Assembly (NCBI GenBank): GCA_937922235.1
Contig: CAKZVC010000014.1
Span: forward strand, 27,213 to 91,212
DNA: 64,000 nt
DNA from: an uncultured Acidimicrobiales bacterium
GTDB taxonomy: Bacteria; Actinomycetota; Acidimicrobiia; Acidimicrobiales; SHLQ01
Direction of reading: 5' to 3'
In this document: positions 10,284 through 19,895 of the stretch, in pieces
How positions within the stretch are numbered: position 1 is the first letter of the stretch
How the letters are laid out: every line of letters begins with the position of its first letter
Program-made: the position numbers and the translations under genes
The notes under the pieces: generated by a model
What the model was told of the DNA's origin: nothing
Databases searched by the model: none
Seen by the model: only the letters and a program-made list of their open reading frames with translations

Positions 10284-11678
10284 ATGCAACAAACCCCCTT
10301 TGGGCGCCTTCTCGCCCTCCTTCTCGCCCTTTCGCTCGCTGCAATTGCCTGCACTTCCTCCGACACTGGCGACGCTGCTTCGACCACCAGTGACAACGAG
10401 TCGAGCATCGCCGGCGATGACAACGGCGAGCCCGATGACCCGAGCGAAGCTGACGACGTCGAGGCGCCGGTATTCGATGGCCCCGTCGACCCCGAGAGCG
10501 CTCGTGAGCTCGTCCAGCGTTTGACCGGGCTAGAGGTCGAGGGTGACCCCCTCACTTGTCTTGTTAGCAATGCTGACGATGACGTTGCACTGAGCTCGGT
10601 GCTGAACGGTTGGCAGGAAGAGACCTTCCAGTTCACTCCCGAGGCATACACCGTTCTGACGGTCAACGTGCATGACTGCGTCGACCCCGTAACCCTCAGC
10701 GGCACGCTGATCGGCCTTGCCGGCGGGTCCGGCGATGCTGCCGACTTTGCGACCTGTCTGACCACCGAGTTCGGCGACGAACAAAACGGCGACCTTGCCT
10801 ACGTTGGTCTCTCCGCACTGCAGGTGAACTTCCCGGTTCCTGAAGGCGCTCAGGACGCAACCGTTGCCGCTGCGGCGAACTGTGTTACCAACGACATCCT
10901 CGCGGGCCAGCTCGGTGCCTCACGCGAGCAAGCTGCGGGCTTCACGGTTGAGGTCGACCGCGACTGTGTTGCGAACGGCCTAGACGAATCGTTCCGCACC
11001 ACCTTCTGGGAGGGCATCGTCACCAACGATCCGGCGACGAACCCCGAGCTCGAACCGCTCTTGGAAGAGTGCAGCAGCACGTTCGATAGCGGATTGCCGA
11101 AGGAGATCCCAGCTGACTTTGTCGAGTTCGCTGGCGAAGGCGTCCTTGCCGGTGTCGATCCGTTGACCCGCAACGGCGCATATTCCGAAGCACCATCGAT
11201 GAGGCTTGAAGATGGCGTCGACTATCAGGCAGTCATCACCACCGACGACGGCGAGATCGTCATCGACCTCTACGAGGACACAGCGCCGATCACCGTGAAC
11301 TCCTTTGTGGCACTAGCGCAGGACGGCTACTACGACCAGACGATCTTCCATCGTGTGCTCGATGGGTTCATGGCCCAAGCTGGCGACCCAACCGGCACCG
11401 GCTCAGGCGGGCCCGGCTACTCCTTCGAAGATGAGGAGAGCGGCCTGACGGCAATCGATCGACGCGGCCTTCTTGCCATGGCGAACTCAGGCCCCGACAC
11501 CAACGGCAGCCAGTTCTTCATCACCCTCGACGCGGCCGATTGGCTCGACGGGCTCCACACCGTGTTCGGCGAGGTCATCGAAGGCGACGACGTACTTGCC
11601 GCTATCCAGCTTCGTGACCCGCAGGCGCCGACCAGCCGAGGCGAGAGCTTGCTCTCCATCGAGATCCGCACCGTCTAG
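10284..11678 (+). CDS. Cyclophilin-type peptidyl-prolyl cis-trans isomerase lipoprotein
   Basis: Lipobox-like LSLAAIACTSS; C-terminal domain YDQTIFHRVLDGFMAQAGDPTGTGSGGPGYSFEDE...LAMANSGPDTNGSQFFITLDAADWLDGLHTVFGEVIEG. Confidence 0.93.
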   Translation: MQQTPFGRLLALLLALSLAAIACTSSDTGDAASTTSDNESSIAGDDNGEPDDPSEADDVEAPVFDGPVDPESARELVQRLTGLEVEGDPLTCLVSNADDDVALSSVLNGWQEETFQFTPEAYTVLTVNVHDCVDPVTLSGTLIGLAGGSGDAADFATCLTTEFGDEQNGDLAYVGLSALQVNFPVPEGAQDATVAAAANCVTNDILAGQLGASREQAAGFTVEVDRDCVANGLDESFRTTFWEGIVTNDPATNPELEPLLEECSSTFDSGLPKEIPADFVEFAGEGVLAGVDPLTRNGAYSEAPSMRLEDGVDYQAVITTDDGEIVIDLYEDTAPITVNSFVALAQDGYYDQTIFHRVLDGFMAQAGDPTGTGSGGPGYSFEDEESGLTAIDRRGLLAMANSGPDTNGSQFFITLDAADWLDGLHTVFGEVIEGDDVLAAIQLRDPQAPTSRGESLLSIEIRTV

Positions 11679-11744
11679 ACACCCGTTCGCGGCATCAGAT
11701 GCCGATCCCTCACAACTGAACTCGTCGAAGTTGGGCGTGCAAGA

Positions 11745-13121
11745 ATGCGCCCTATGGCAGGTAACGACGTCCTCGGATCCGAATCAGCATTAACTCGTCA
11801 GTCGATCGAGCTCATGCAGCAGATGATTCGCAACAAGTGTGTCAACGATGGGACCGACGACACCGGTCACGAAACGCGCAACGCCGACACGCTCCGTCAA
11901 GTCATCGAAGGCCCAGGCATGGACTCGATCACCGTCGAGCCCGTGCCCGACCGCGGTTCGATCGTTGCACGCATCGAGGGGTCGGACCCCAACGCCCCGA
12001 GCCTCTGTCTGATGGGCCACACCGACGTCGTGCCAGCCAACCCCGACGGATGGACGCACGACCCCTTCGGCGGCGAGCTCATCGACGGCGAGATCTGGGG
12101 CCGTGGCGCCGTCGACATGTTGAACCTCACATCGTCGATGGCCGTGGCCTTTCGCCATCTGGCCGACACCAACTTCCAGCCAAAGGGCGACCTCATCTTC
12201 TTTGGCGTCGCCGACGAGGAGGCCGGTTCTCAAGCAGGTGCCCAGTGGTTCCAGGAGAACCAGTGGGACGACGTCAAAGCCGACTATGTCCTCACCGAGA
12301 GCGGGGGCATCCACCTGGGCGACCCTGAGCGCCCGTCCATCGTCATGAATGTGGGCGAGAAGGGCATCGAGTGGCGTCGGATTCGGGTCAAGGGCACGCC
12401 CGGCCATGGGTCGCGACCCTTCCGTTCCGACAATGCGCTCGTGCGCGCAGCAGCGGTGGTCCAGAAGCTGTCGGAGTACCGGCCGCAACCAAAGTTCCAC
12501 GAGCTGTGGCGCCAGCAAGTGCAGTCGTTTGGGCTCGATGACGAGACCAGTGCCATGCTGCTCGACCCGAAGCAGATCACGAACTATCTCGCCGAGTATC
12601 CCATCGAGAGCTTGGCCAGCCACCTCTACAGCTGCACGCACACCACGTTCTCGCCAAACGTCGTCACTGTTCCGCACGAACAGAAGACCAACACGATCCC
12701 CGACGTCATCGATATCGAGGTCGACATTCGCACGCTCCCTGGCGAAACCCAGGAAGACATCGAGGCACACCTTCGCGACGCCCTTGGCGACCTGGCCGAC
12801 CAGGTCGAGTACGAGGTGATCATCAGCCATCAATCACACATGAGCCCGACCACCACTCCGCTGTGGGATTCGATGGCCAATGCGGTGAACCGCCAGTTCC
12901 CAACGGCTGAGCTGTCTCCGCACCTGATCGTGGGCTTTACCGATTCCCGGATCTACCGGGACATGGGCTCGGTGGCATACGGTGCGGGCCTGTTCAGCCC
13001 AAGCCTCGACCCGTTCTCGTTCAGCGATCGGTTCCATGGCAACGACGAGCGCATCGATGTCGAGTCGATGGCGTTGACGACACAGTTCTTTATCGACGTG
13101 ACGAGAGACTTCCTGGGATGA
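11745..13121 (+). CDS. M20/M25/M40 family metallopeptidase
   Basis: LMGHTDVVPANPDGWTHDPFGGELIDGEIWGRGAVDML...FFGVADEEAGS. Alternative start ATG at 11754. Confidence 0.9.
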   Translation: MRPMAGNDVLGSESALTRQSIELMQQMIRNKCVNDGTDDTGHETRNADTLRQVIEGPGMDSITVEPVPDRGSIVARIEGSDPNAPSLCLMGHTDVVPANPDGWTHDPFGGELIDGEIWGRGAVDMLNLTSSMAVAFRHLADTNFQPKGDLIFFGVADEEAGSQAGAQWFQENQWDDVKADYVLTESGGIHLGDPERPSIVMNVGEKGIEWRRIRVKGTPGHGSRPFRSDNALVRAAAVVQKLSEYRPQPKFHELWRQQVQSFGLDDETSAMLLDPKQITNYLAEYPIESLASHLYSCTHTTFSPNVVTVPHEQKTNTIPDVIDIEVDIRTLPGETQEDIEAHLRDALGDLADQVEYEVIISHQSHMSPTTTPLWDSMANAVNRQFPTAELSPHLIVGFTDSRIYRDMGSVAYGAGLFSPSLDPFSFSDRFHGNDERIDVESMALTTQFFIDVTRDFLG

Positions 13122-13717
13122 ACGGGGCGGCAGACCAACCCGCACACACCACCCCCACCGACCCGGACGAACCGAGCGACGTGGACAACACAGCTGTGGA
13201 AACCAGGTGGGTCGTGATTACCGGCCCACCGTCGTCTGGCAAGACCACGTTGGTCAACGTGTTCGCAGAAGCTGGCGAGAAGACGTCAGCTGACAGCACT
13301 CGCCAGCTGATCGCGGATGTGACTGCGTCGGGTCGTGATGCCGAGGAGTTTCGGTTTGCCGATGACTTCCAGCCTCGGGTGCTCAAGGCGATGATGGCAG
13401 CCGAGGACCTGCTCGATCCGAACGATCGTGTCTTCCTCGAATACGCGCTGCCGTGCAACATTGCGTTTCACCGCACTGAGGGCCTCGAGCTCACCCCTGG
13501 GCTCGCTCAAGCCGCGGTTCGATCTCGCTACGCCGCAGTGTTCATCCTCGACCCTGTTGGGTGGGAGAACGACGAGCAGCGCGTCGAAGACGCCGCGTAC
13601 CAGGCTGCCGTGCACAAGCACATGTTCGATGTGTACCGCGAGCTCGGTTACGAGCCAATCGCCGTTCCCCCACTAACGCCTGCAGAACGCCTCGCCTTCG
13701 TCCAACAACACATCTGA
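13118..13717 (+). CDS. AAA family ATPase (AAA_28 / NadR-Ttd14-like)
   Basis: WVVITGPPSSGKTTLVNVFAEAGEKTSADSTRQLI; ATG overlaps the end of the preceding peptidase gene. Confidence 0.75.
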   Translation: MNGAADQPAHTTPTDPDEPSDVDNTAVETRWVVITGPPSSGKTTLVNVFAEAGEKTSADSTRQLIADVTASGRDAEEFRFADDFQPRVLKAMMAAEDLLDPNDRVFLEYALPCNIAFHRTEGLELTPGLAQAAVRSRYAAVFILDPVGWENDEQRVEDAAYQAAVHKHMFDVYRELGYEPIAVPPLTPAERLAFVQQHI

Positions 13718-13737
13718 AGGATTTCGAACTGGAACAG

Positions 13738-14481
13738 CTATCCGGCTAGCGGCTCCTGGTCCACGACTTCCACCAGGGGATCGCCCTCTGGGCCAACTTT
13801 GAACAGCCCGAAGAGCGCCAGCATGCCGTCGCCGTCGGCAAAGTGTTGGCGAAGGCGTTCCTGCTCGAGACGATTCAACACCGTGACGTCGTCACTCGTC
13901 GGCGCGACCGGCGAAATTCCATGCTCGTCGGTCAGGCGTGCGAGCGTTCGCTTGTGCTCGTGCAACACGGCCGCTGCGTCAGACTGCTTTACTACGACCC
14001 GCACAACCTGACGGTGGTTGATCATCGGCCGGTTCGCCGTCACGAGCCATCGCCCGTCCTCAAGTTCGGTGGCAAATCCCAGTCGCTTGCGAAGTACGGT
14101 CGCCGCAATAAGGGAATCGGGTGAGTTGAACAATGCCAAGGGCTTGCTGTCCATCAGCCTGCTGTTGAGGCGGAGCACCGACAGCGGGTGCAGCTCGAAG
14201 CCAAGATCCTCAAGTTGTTGAGTTCGCCGTACGAACGACGTGGACGGCGACCCAATGAACTCACTCAGGGTCAGTTCTTGGTGTGCGTAGTCATACAGCA
14301 GCTTCCGATAGCGCCACAGGTAGGGGGCCAACGATGCGGCTAACACAACCACGAGCGACAGCGGTCCCAAGACCTTGGCCGTGAACGGAGTGAGCACGAA
14401 GATCACCAGAATCGAACACGCGACGACCCCGATTATCTCTTTCTGGTACCGAGACAGCTCACGATTCGATGGTCCTGCCAT
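13738..14481 (-). CDS. Hypothetical membrane protein
   Basis: Two hydrophobic segments near the N-terminus (IIGVVACSILVIFVLTPFTA, VLGPLSLVVVLAASLAPYLW); convergent with the ATPase gene. Confidence 0.65.
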   Translation of the reverse strand: MAGPSNRELSRYQKEIIGVVACSILVIFVLTPFTAKVLGPLSLVVVLAASLAPYLWRYRKLLYDYAHQELTLSEFIGSPSTSFVRRTQQLEDLGFELHPLSVLRLNSRLMDSKPLALFNSPDSLIAATVLRKRLGFATELEDGRWLVTANRPMINHRQVVRVVVKQSDAAAVLHEHKRTLARLTDEHGISPVAPTSDDVTVLNRLEQERLRQHFADGDGMLALFGLFKVGPEGDPLVEVVDQEPLAG

Positions 14482-14519
14482 ACCTACCGGTCGACGCCCG
14501 TAGCAACTGCCTTGAGAAA

Positions 14520-15440
14520 CTAGCCGCGCTGTTTTCGGCTGGCGATGAACGCTCCGACGATGGTGAGCGCTGCGCCGATAATGGCGAGGAGCCGCACGTC
14601 ATCGTTTCGAATCGTCACGCCGAGGATGAGAGACACCACCGGGATCAGGTAGGTGATGAACGAGGCTCGAATCGGGCCGACCCGGCCGACGAGCGTCGAC
14701 ATGATCCAGTACGCCGAGCCCGTGCCGACAGCACCGAGGAAGATCACGGCCAAGACCGGCACGGCCGAGAACTCGTTCTCGCCGAAGTTCCAGAGCCCAA
14801 ACGGCAGCACCCACAACGTGGCGAGGCTGAGCACTGCGCTCATCGTGACGATGGCGCCGTACTTTGCTTGCAAGGGAGCGGCGACGTTGAGGGCAAAGCC
14901 GTAACAGACCGTCGCCGCGAGCACCATCAGCACGCCTTTGAGCTCGGTGCTCGTGCCACTGCCGGTCGAGCCGAGGCTGATCAGCACGATGCCGATGAAC
15001 CCGATGGCGATCCCAAGAAGCTGCATGCCTTTGGGGACCACCTTCACGAGCAACGCCGAAACGACACCGGCGAACACGGGCGTTGCCCCATTCAACAAGC
15101 CGGTGACGGCCGAGTTGATGTGTTCCTGGGCGAGGGGAAAGAGCGTGAACGGGATGCCGACCCAGAGGAAGGAGAGGATGACGATCGTTGCGCGGTCTTC
15201 GGCTTCGATCGTTGGAAGGTCAGATGACAACGCCCGAAAGACCCACAGCGTTGCTGCGCCAAGACCAACTCGGCCAAGCGTGACAAGGCCAGGGGTAAGC
15301 CCCTCCAACGCCTCGGCGATGAGCAAGAACGACGATCCCCAAATGAGCGACACACCGACGAACAACGCCCAATCGAGCGAGCTGAACTCGCCCTCGTTTT
15401 GTGCGGTTGCCCGAGCGATTGTGGGCGACGTTTTTGCCAT
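14520..15440 (-). CDS. EamA/DMT-family transporter
   Basis: MAKTSPTIARATAQNEGEFSSLDWALFVGVSLIWGSSFLLIAEALEGLTPGLVTLGRVGLGA; about 10 TM helices. Start set at the CAT at 15438-15440; the longer ORF extends into antisense of the next gene. Confidence 0.85.
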   Translation of the reverse strand: MAKTSPTIARATAQNEGEFSSLDWALFVGVSLIWGSSFLLIAEALEGLTPGLVTLGRVGLGAATLWVFRALSSDLPTIEAEDRATIVILSFLWVGIPFTLFPLAQEHINSAVTGLLNGATPVFAGVVSALLVKVVPKGMQLLGIAIGFIGIVLISLGSTGSGTSTELKGVLMVLAATVCYGFALNVAAPLQAKYGAIVTMSAVLSLATLWVLPFGLWNFGENEFSAVPVLAVIFLGAVGTGSAYWIMSTLVGRVGPIRASFITYLIPVVSLILGVTIRNDDVRLLAIIGAALTIVGAFIASRKQRG

Positions 15441-15512
15441 GGGTGCAGTCTCTCGTGGGTTCGACAGAAACACGAGCGGGAATCGGACACACAGCTCTGC
15501 TAAACCAACGGG

Positions 15513-16436
15513 ATGGCACTGCATCCTCAAGCACAGATCCTGATCGACCTGGCCGAGAAGTCCGAGCTCCCCGCTCTTGAGACGCTCAATCCCGATGAAG
15601 CTCGAGCGATCTACGACCTGCGCGCCGCTGGTCTTGAAGCTGAGCCGAGTGTTGGTGAGGTTTACGACAAGATCATTCCGGGGCCGGCAGGTGATCTGAG
15701 CATCCGGGTCTATCGCCCGGTCGATGCTGGTGATGCCACGCCCTGCATGATGTTCTTCCACGGCGGCGGTTGGGTTATTGGCACGGTCGACACTCACAAC
15801 CTGGTGTGCCGGGCACTCACTGAGGCCCTCGACGCGACGGTCGTGTCGGTCGAGTATCGCCTCGCTCCCGAGCACGTCTTCCCTGCCGCACCCGATGACT
15901 GCACCGCCGCCACCAAGTGGGTGGCCGAGAACGGAGCAGAGATCGGTGTCGACGGTTCGAGGCTGGCGGTGTGCGGCGACAGCGCCGGCGGCAACCTCGC
16001 TGCCATTGCTACGCAGGACTGTGCTGATGGCCCGAAGATCAGTGCGCAGGCGCTCGTCTACCCCGCCACCGATTTCTCCGATCAAGGGCGCAAGTCGCTC
16101 GTCCGCAACGGCGAGGGCTACCTGCTCACCGCGGCTTCGATGGCGTGGTTCGCTGGCCACTACGTGCCCGTAGGTGTCGACCTTGGCGACGTTCGCCTGT
16201 CGCCGATCAACGGCGAGCTCTCTGGGCTTCCGCCCGCCATCGTGTTCACTGCCGAATACGACCCGTTGCTAGACGAGGGCAAGGACTACGCCGATGCTCT
16301 CGCCGCAGCCGGCGTCGAGGTCGAGTACCACATGATCGAGGGGCAGATTCACACCTACTTCACCCAAGTCGGGTTCATGGACGCCTCGCTTGAGACTGTC
16401 GCCAAGATCGCCGAGTTCGTAAACGCCCACTGGTAG
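15513..16436 (+). CDS. Alpha/beta hydrolase (HSL-type esterase/lipase)
   Basis: MMFFHGGGWVIGTVDTH (HGGGW oxyanion) and GDSAGGNLAA nucleophile elbow. Confidence 0.92.
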   Translation: MALHPQAQILIDLAEKSELPALETLNPDEARAIYDLRAAGLEAEPSVGEVYDKIIPGPAGDLSIRVYRPVDAGDATPCMMFFHGGGWVIGTVDTHNLVCRALTEALDATVVSVEYRLAPEHVFPAAPDDCTAATKWVAENGAEIGVDGSRLAVCGDSAGGNLAAIATQDCADGPKISAQALVYPATDFSDQGRKSLVRNGEGYLLTAASMAWFAGHYVPVGVDLGDVRLSPINGELSGLPPAIVFTAEYDPLLDEGKDYADALAAAGVEVEYHMIEGQIHTYFTQVGFMDASLETVAKIAEFVNAHW

Positions 16437-16447
16437 CGGCTCCCCAC

Positions 16448-17542
16448 CTACTCTTCTCGTTCCACATGCTCATAACCGTGTGCGTCAACTCTTCCGACTA
16501 CCGGGTGCGCTATGACTGCGTGCCACAGCACGCCATTGGGATGCGGCGGCTGCACAGCGGGCTGAGTATTCCCGAGCTCATCGGTTGCCCGGGTCTCGAC
16601 GACGTTTTGTCCAGGCGGCAAGGAGATCGCAAAGCTGAACGGAGTCCAGCTCCAGCGACTTTTCGGCGCACCGAGGGTGGCCTCTTGCCATTCCCCGCCA
16701 TTGAGCCGCCAAGAAACGGCTGCAATCGGAGCCTCGCCCGAGCGTGCCACACCCGATAGCTGCTGCACGCCAGCAAGAAGGTCCGCAGGGAATTCGATCG
16801 ACAGATTGCTCTTGACCGGGTGCGTGGTCGCTGGCCCAGTCGCAGCGCCCGTTTCGTCTCGAAGCACGTAGTATTCGTCGCTGCGCCAGGATGAGACCCA
16901 TTCGTTCGACACACAGATCTCATCGATCCACTTCACTGAATACGCTCCGATCCAACCCGGGACGAGTAGCCGGGCTGGAGCGCCGTGGGCCGGGAGCAGC
17001 GGTTCGCCATTCATCTCGAGGGCGATGATCGTGTCGTCATCGAGTGCTTTGCTGATCGGCAAACACATCTGTGGCGCGTCAGGTTCAGCCGAGTCATCGT
17101 CGAGCCCTACTGGAGCAATCCAATTCGCGCTTTCGCTCAGGCCGGCTAGCGCAAGAACATCTCGAAGTCGAGGCCCCGACCACTCGGCCAGTCCCATGCC
17201 GCTCAGCATCCACGGTGTCATCATGTTCTCATCGGGGATGTTGTAACCGGCCGACTCGACGAAGAGCCTGCGCCCGTTCCCGGCACATTCCAGCCACGAT
17301 GTCACGCGACGCTGAGAAAGCTCTCGCAGCACGTCGAGCGTGACGGTTGTTTCGGTTGCAACTTCGCCATGGAGGCGCATCGACCACGCCGACGTATCGA
17401 CTTCTGCATGATGTCCTGCGTTGTATACGAAGAACTGATCCGTCGGTGTCGTTGTATTCGGGTTCGGGATCGTAAGCGGTTCAAGTCCCGTGCCAACAGT
17501 CCGATAGCCGGTGCTGTCTTTACCGTGCCGCCAGGAGGTCAT
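16448..17542 (-). CDS. Sulfite oxidase-like molybdopterin-dependent oxidoreductase
   Basis: VTSWLECAGNGRRLF (Moco cysteine region), GAPARLLVPGWIGAYSVKWIDEI, C-terminal Mo-co dimerisation-like domain. Confidence 0.85.
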   Translation of the reverse strand: MTSWRHGKDSTGYRTVGTGLEPLTIPNPNTTTPTDQFFVYNAGHHAEVDTSAWSMRLHGEVATETTVTLDVLRELSQRRVTSWLECAGNGRRLFVESAGYNIPDENMMTPWMLSGMGLAEWSGPRLRDVLALAGLSESANWIAPVGLDDDSAEPDAPQMCLPISKALDDDTIIALEMNGEPLLPAHGAPARLLVPGWIGAYSVKWIDEICVSNEWVSSWRSDEYYVLRDETGAATGPATTHPVKSNLSIEFPADLLAGVQQLSGVARSGEAPIAAVSWRLNGGEWQEATLGAPKSRWSWTPFSFAISLPPGQNVVETRATDELGNTQPAVQPPHPNGVLWHAVIAHPVVGRVDAHGYEHVEREE

Positions 17543-17628
17543 GCGCTGGAGCGTAGCCACATGCTGTCGGCAGTGAGCGCTTTCGACTTCGGCCCGTTCG
17601 TCCCGAACGAGATCATTTGGCAGACTCG

Positions 17629-18414
17629 ATGACCATGAACATCTCTCGCCTATTCGTCCTCGCCGTCGCTATCTCGTTGGCTTCGGCGGCATGCGCCGGT
17701 GAGGGCAACGCCACCGAGGCACCTGCCGCGGAGGGATGCGTCACTGGGATCGAAAATGATGAGACCGTGACGTTCACCGCTGAAGACGGCACGTCGCTTG
17801 TTGGAATTATCAGCCGCCCAGAGGCCAGTGTCGACTGCTCTCCCGGCGTGGTTTTCGTGCACGGATTCGGTTCCACGAAGGAGCAGTGGGAGGATCATCT
17901 CGACGCCTTCACTGGCCAAGGCTATGTCACCCTGGCGATCGATCTTCGCTCACATGGCCAGTCAGATTCGGCAACGGTCGGCCGCACCTCTTTGCTGTCA
18001 GACCCGACCCAAGCCCCACTCGACGTTCAGGCCGCCGTGCAATTTCTCGCTGCTGACAGCCAAGTCGATCCGGACCGGATTGCCGTCGTCGGCACAAGTG
18101 TGGGAGCGAACTTGGCCGTCGTCGCACACTCGTTGGAACCCAGCGTGAAGGTGACGGTTCCGGTCTCGGCACGCTTCATGCGGGTCGATGAACTCCTGGG
18201 CGGCGAGACGCTTTCGGTCCGGTCGGTTTTGTGCTTTGCAGGCGCAGACGACTTCGACGGAGACCAAGCTGACGCGTGCATGGAGCTTGAGCAGATAGCG
18301 ACGGGTACATCCGAGTCGGTCATCATTGCGAACTCGCGGGCGCATGGTCGAGAGATCGTCGATATGTCCACGACGGTTCCTCACATCCTGAGATTCCTCG
18401 AAGCAAACCTGTAA
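17629..18414 (+). CDS. Alpha/beta hydrolase lipoprotein
   Basis: MNISRLFVLAVAISLASAACAGEG lipobox; VVFVHGFGSTKEQWEDH; VVGTSVGANLAV. Confidence 0.85.
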   Translation: MTMNISRLFVLAVAISLASAACAGEGNATEAPAAEGCVTGIENDETVTFTAEDGTSLVGIISRPEASVDCSPGVVFVHGFGSTKEQWEDHLDAFTGQGYVTLAIDLRSHGQSDSATVGRTSLLSDPTQAPLDVQAAVQFLAADSQVDPDRIAVVGTSVGANLAVVAHSLEPSVKVTVPVSARFMRVDELLGGETLSVRSVLCFAGADDFDGDQADACMELEQIATGTSESVIIANSRAHGREIVDMSTTVPHILRFLEANL

Positions 18415-18483
18415 CGCAACACTCAGGGGCAGGATTTGGACAATCGACCCTCGGGTGATGAGTCCGGCGATGGTGTCTGGGGT

Positions 18484-19782
18484 CTACGAGTCCAGCGCTT
18501 CACCGATTGAGCCAACTGCATCGAGCGGCCCGGCTTCGCCAAGATCGCGATAGCCAAGACGATTCGTTACCTCGGCCGTGCGTTCTTTCGAGGTCGTGAG
18601 CTCCGCTGCAGGCAGGGTTGCGATGCTCGTGTCAGCGAGGGCGTCGGCGACCGGCACGATGGTGAAGTCGCTGCGGTCAACTCGGGTGGGCACGTAGGTG
18701 AGTGACGACTCGAACCCGCCGCCAGCACGTTCGTGCAAATGGACCTGCATGATCATGCCGTCTTGGCTGCCGTCGACGCAACAGTTCTTCGACTGGTTCG
18801 ACAGGAAGTTGCCGAGCCCGTAGACGATCGGCAGTCCGTCGACGATGCCGACCGGTTGGACGACGTGGGCGTGGTGGCCGATCACCATGTCGAGGTCGAG
18901 TTCGGCGAACTGACGACCCCATTCGAGTTGAGCCTCGTCAGGGTTGTGGTTGTACTCGGTGCCCCAATGCACCGATAGCACCACGTACTCGGCGCCGGCG
19001 TCGCGGGCGGCTTGGGCTTCGGCCGCAATCTCGTCGAGGTCGATCTCGTTGACGAGCCACGGGGTGTCGGCCGGTTCGGTGAATCCGTTGAATCCGTAGC
19101 TATAGCTGAGTGAGGCAACCGAGATGCCGTTCGCGTCGTAGATGGTGGGCTCGTCGTACTCGGCTTGGTCGCGCGCCGCGCCCGAGTGTTGAAGGCCAGC
19201 CTCGTCGAGGACGGTGAGCGAATCGGTGACGCCTTGAGGCCACCGGTCGAGGCTGTGGTTCGAGGCAAAGGTGCAGCCGTCGTAGCCAGCGGCCACCAAC
19301 CCGTCAGCCATCTCCCGAGGCACGTTGAACGTTGGGTAGCCACTCAGGCGAGAGTTGTCGGGCGACAGCGGTGTCTCGAGGTGACAGATCGCCACGTCGG
19401 CACTTGCGAGGTAGGGCTCGACCAGGCGGAACATCGGCGCGAAGTCGTACTGCGCTCCTTCGGGAGCCTCAGCTCGCCCGGCGTTCGCTCGGGCCTGCCG
19501 GACCACGCCGCTATGGGCCAGCGTGTCGCCGGTGAACGCCAACGTGGCGACTCGAAGTGGGATCGTCGTCGTCGTTGTTGACGTCGTGGTGGTGGTCGTC
19601 GTGGTCGATGTGGTTGTTGGCGCAGTCGTGGACGAGGGCGCGCTCGACTCGGCAAACGTCTGCACGTCGGTCGCCTCGCCGGCGCGGCGTACGAAGCTCA
19701 CCGACAGAATCGCCAGTAGCGCAAGCAGAACTGCAGCGGTGGCCACTCCCAAGGTGATGCGCTGCCACGCCGCTGGCTTCAT
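18484..19782 (-). CDS. CapA family protein (poly-gamma-glutamate synthesis/metallophosphatase-like) with Thr-rich linker
   Basis: LAFTGDTLAHSGVV...FASNHSLDRWPQGVTDSL...VVLSVHWGTEYNHNPDEAQLEWGRQFAELDLDMVIGHHAHVVQPV; linker TTSTTTTTTTTSTTTTT. Confidence 0.9.
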   Translation of the reverse strand: MKPAAWQRITLGVATAAVLLALLAILSVSFVRRAGEATDVQTFAESSAPSSTTAPTTTSTTTTTTTTSTTTTTIPLRVATLAFTGDTLAHSGVVRQARANAGRAEAPEGAQYDFAPMFRLVEPYLASADVAICHLETPLSPDNSRLSGYPTFNVPREMADGLVAAGYDGCTFASNHSLDRWPQGVTDSLTVLDEAGLQHSGAARDQAEYDEPTIYDANGISVASLSYSYGFNGFTEPADTPWLVNEIDLDEIAAEAQAARDAGAEYVVLSVHWGTEYNHNPDEAQLEWGRQFAELDLDMVIGHHAHVVQPVGIVDGLPIVYGLGNFLSNQSKNCCVDGSQDGMIMQVHLHERAGGGFESSLTYVPTRVDRSDFTIVPVADALADTSIATLPAAELTTSKERTAEVTNRLGYRDLGEAGPLDAVGSIGEALDS

Positions 19783-19819
19783 GAGACAAGGCTAGTTGCC
19801 CGAGTCCCTACGCGCGAGA

Positions 19820-19883
19820 CGCCCCGACTCGATAGGACAGCGGGCCATCGAGCCGGGGCGGACGATCTGGAGGGTCCAGATCG
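19820..19883. terminator. Tandem hairpins downstream of the spondin-domain gene
   Basis: CGCCCCGaCTCGAT (19820-19833) pairs with ATCGAGcCGGGGCG (19847-19860); then perfect CGATCTGGA-GGG-TCCAGATCG at 19863-19883. Confidence 0.6.
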
Positions 19884-19895
19884 CGAGCTTGTGCG

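Noticed and set aside
14520-16160. 546-aa ORF as one fusion protein
   Set aside because: The N-terminal 240 aa is antisense to the esterase; the transporter starts at MAKTSPT (15440).
17478-17490. GGTTCAAGTCCC, resembling a tRNA T-loop
   Set aside because: No acceptor or anticodon stems nearby; lies inside the molybdopterin oxidoreductase coding frame (GLEPL).
19557-19660. Possible simple-repeat regulatory tract (GTC/GTG-rich)
   Set aside because: Encodes the Thr-rich linker of the CapA-like protein on the minus strand; ordinary coding low complexity.
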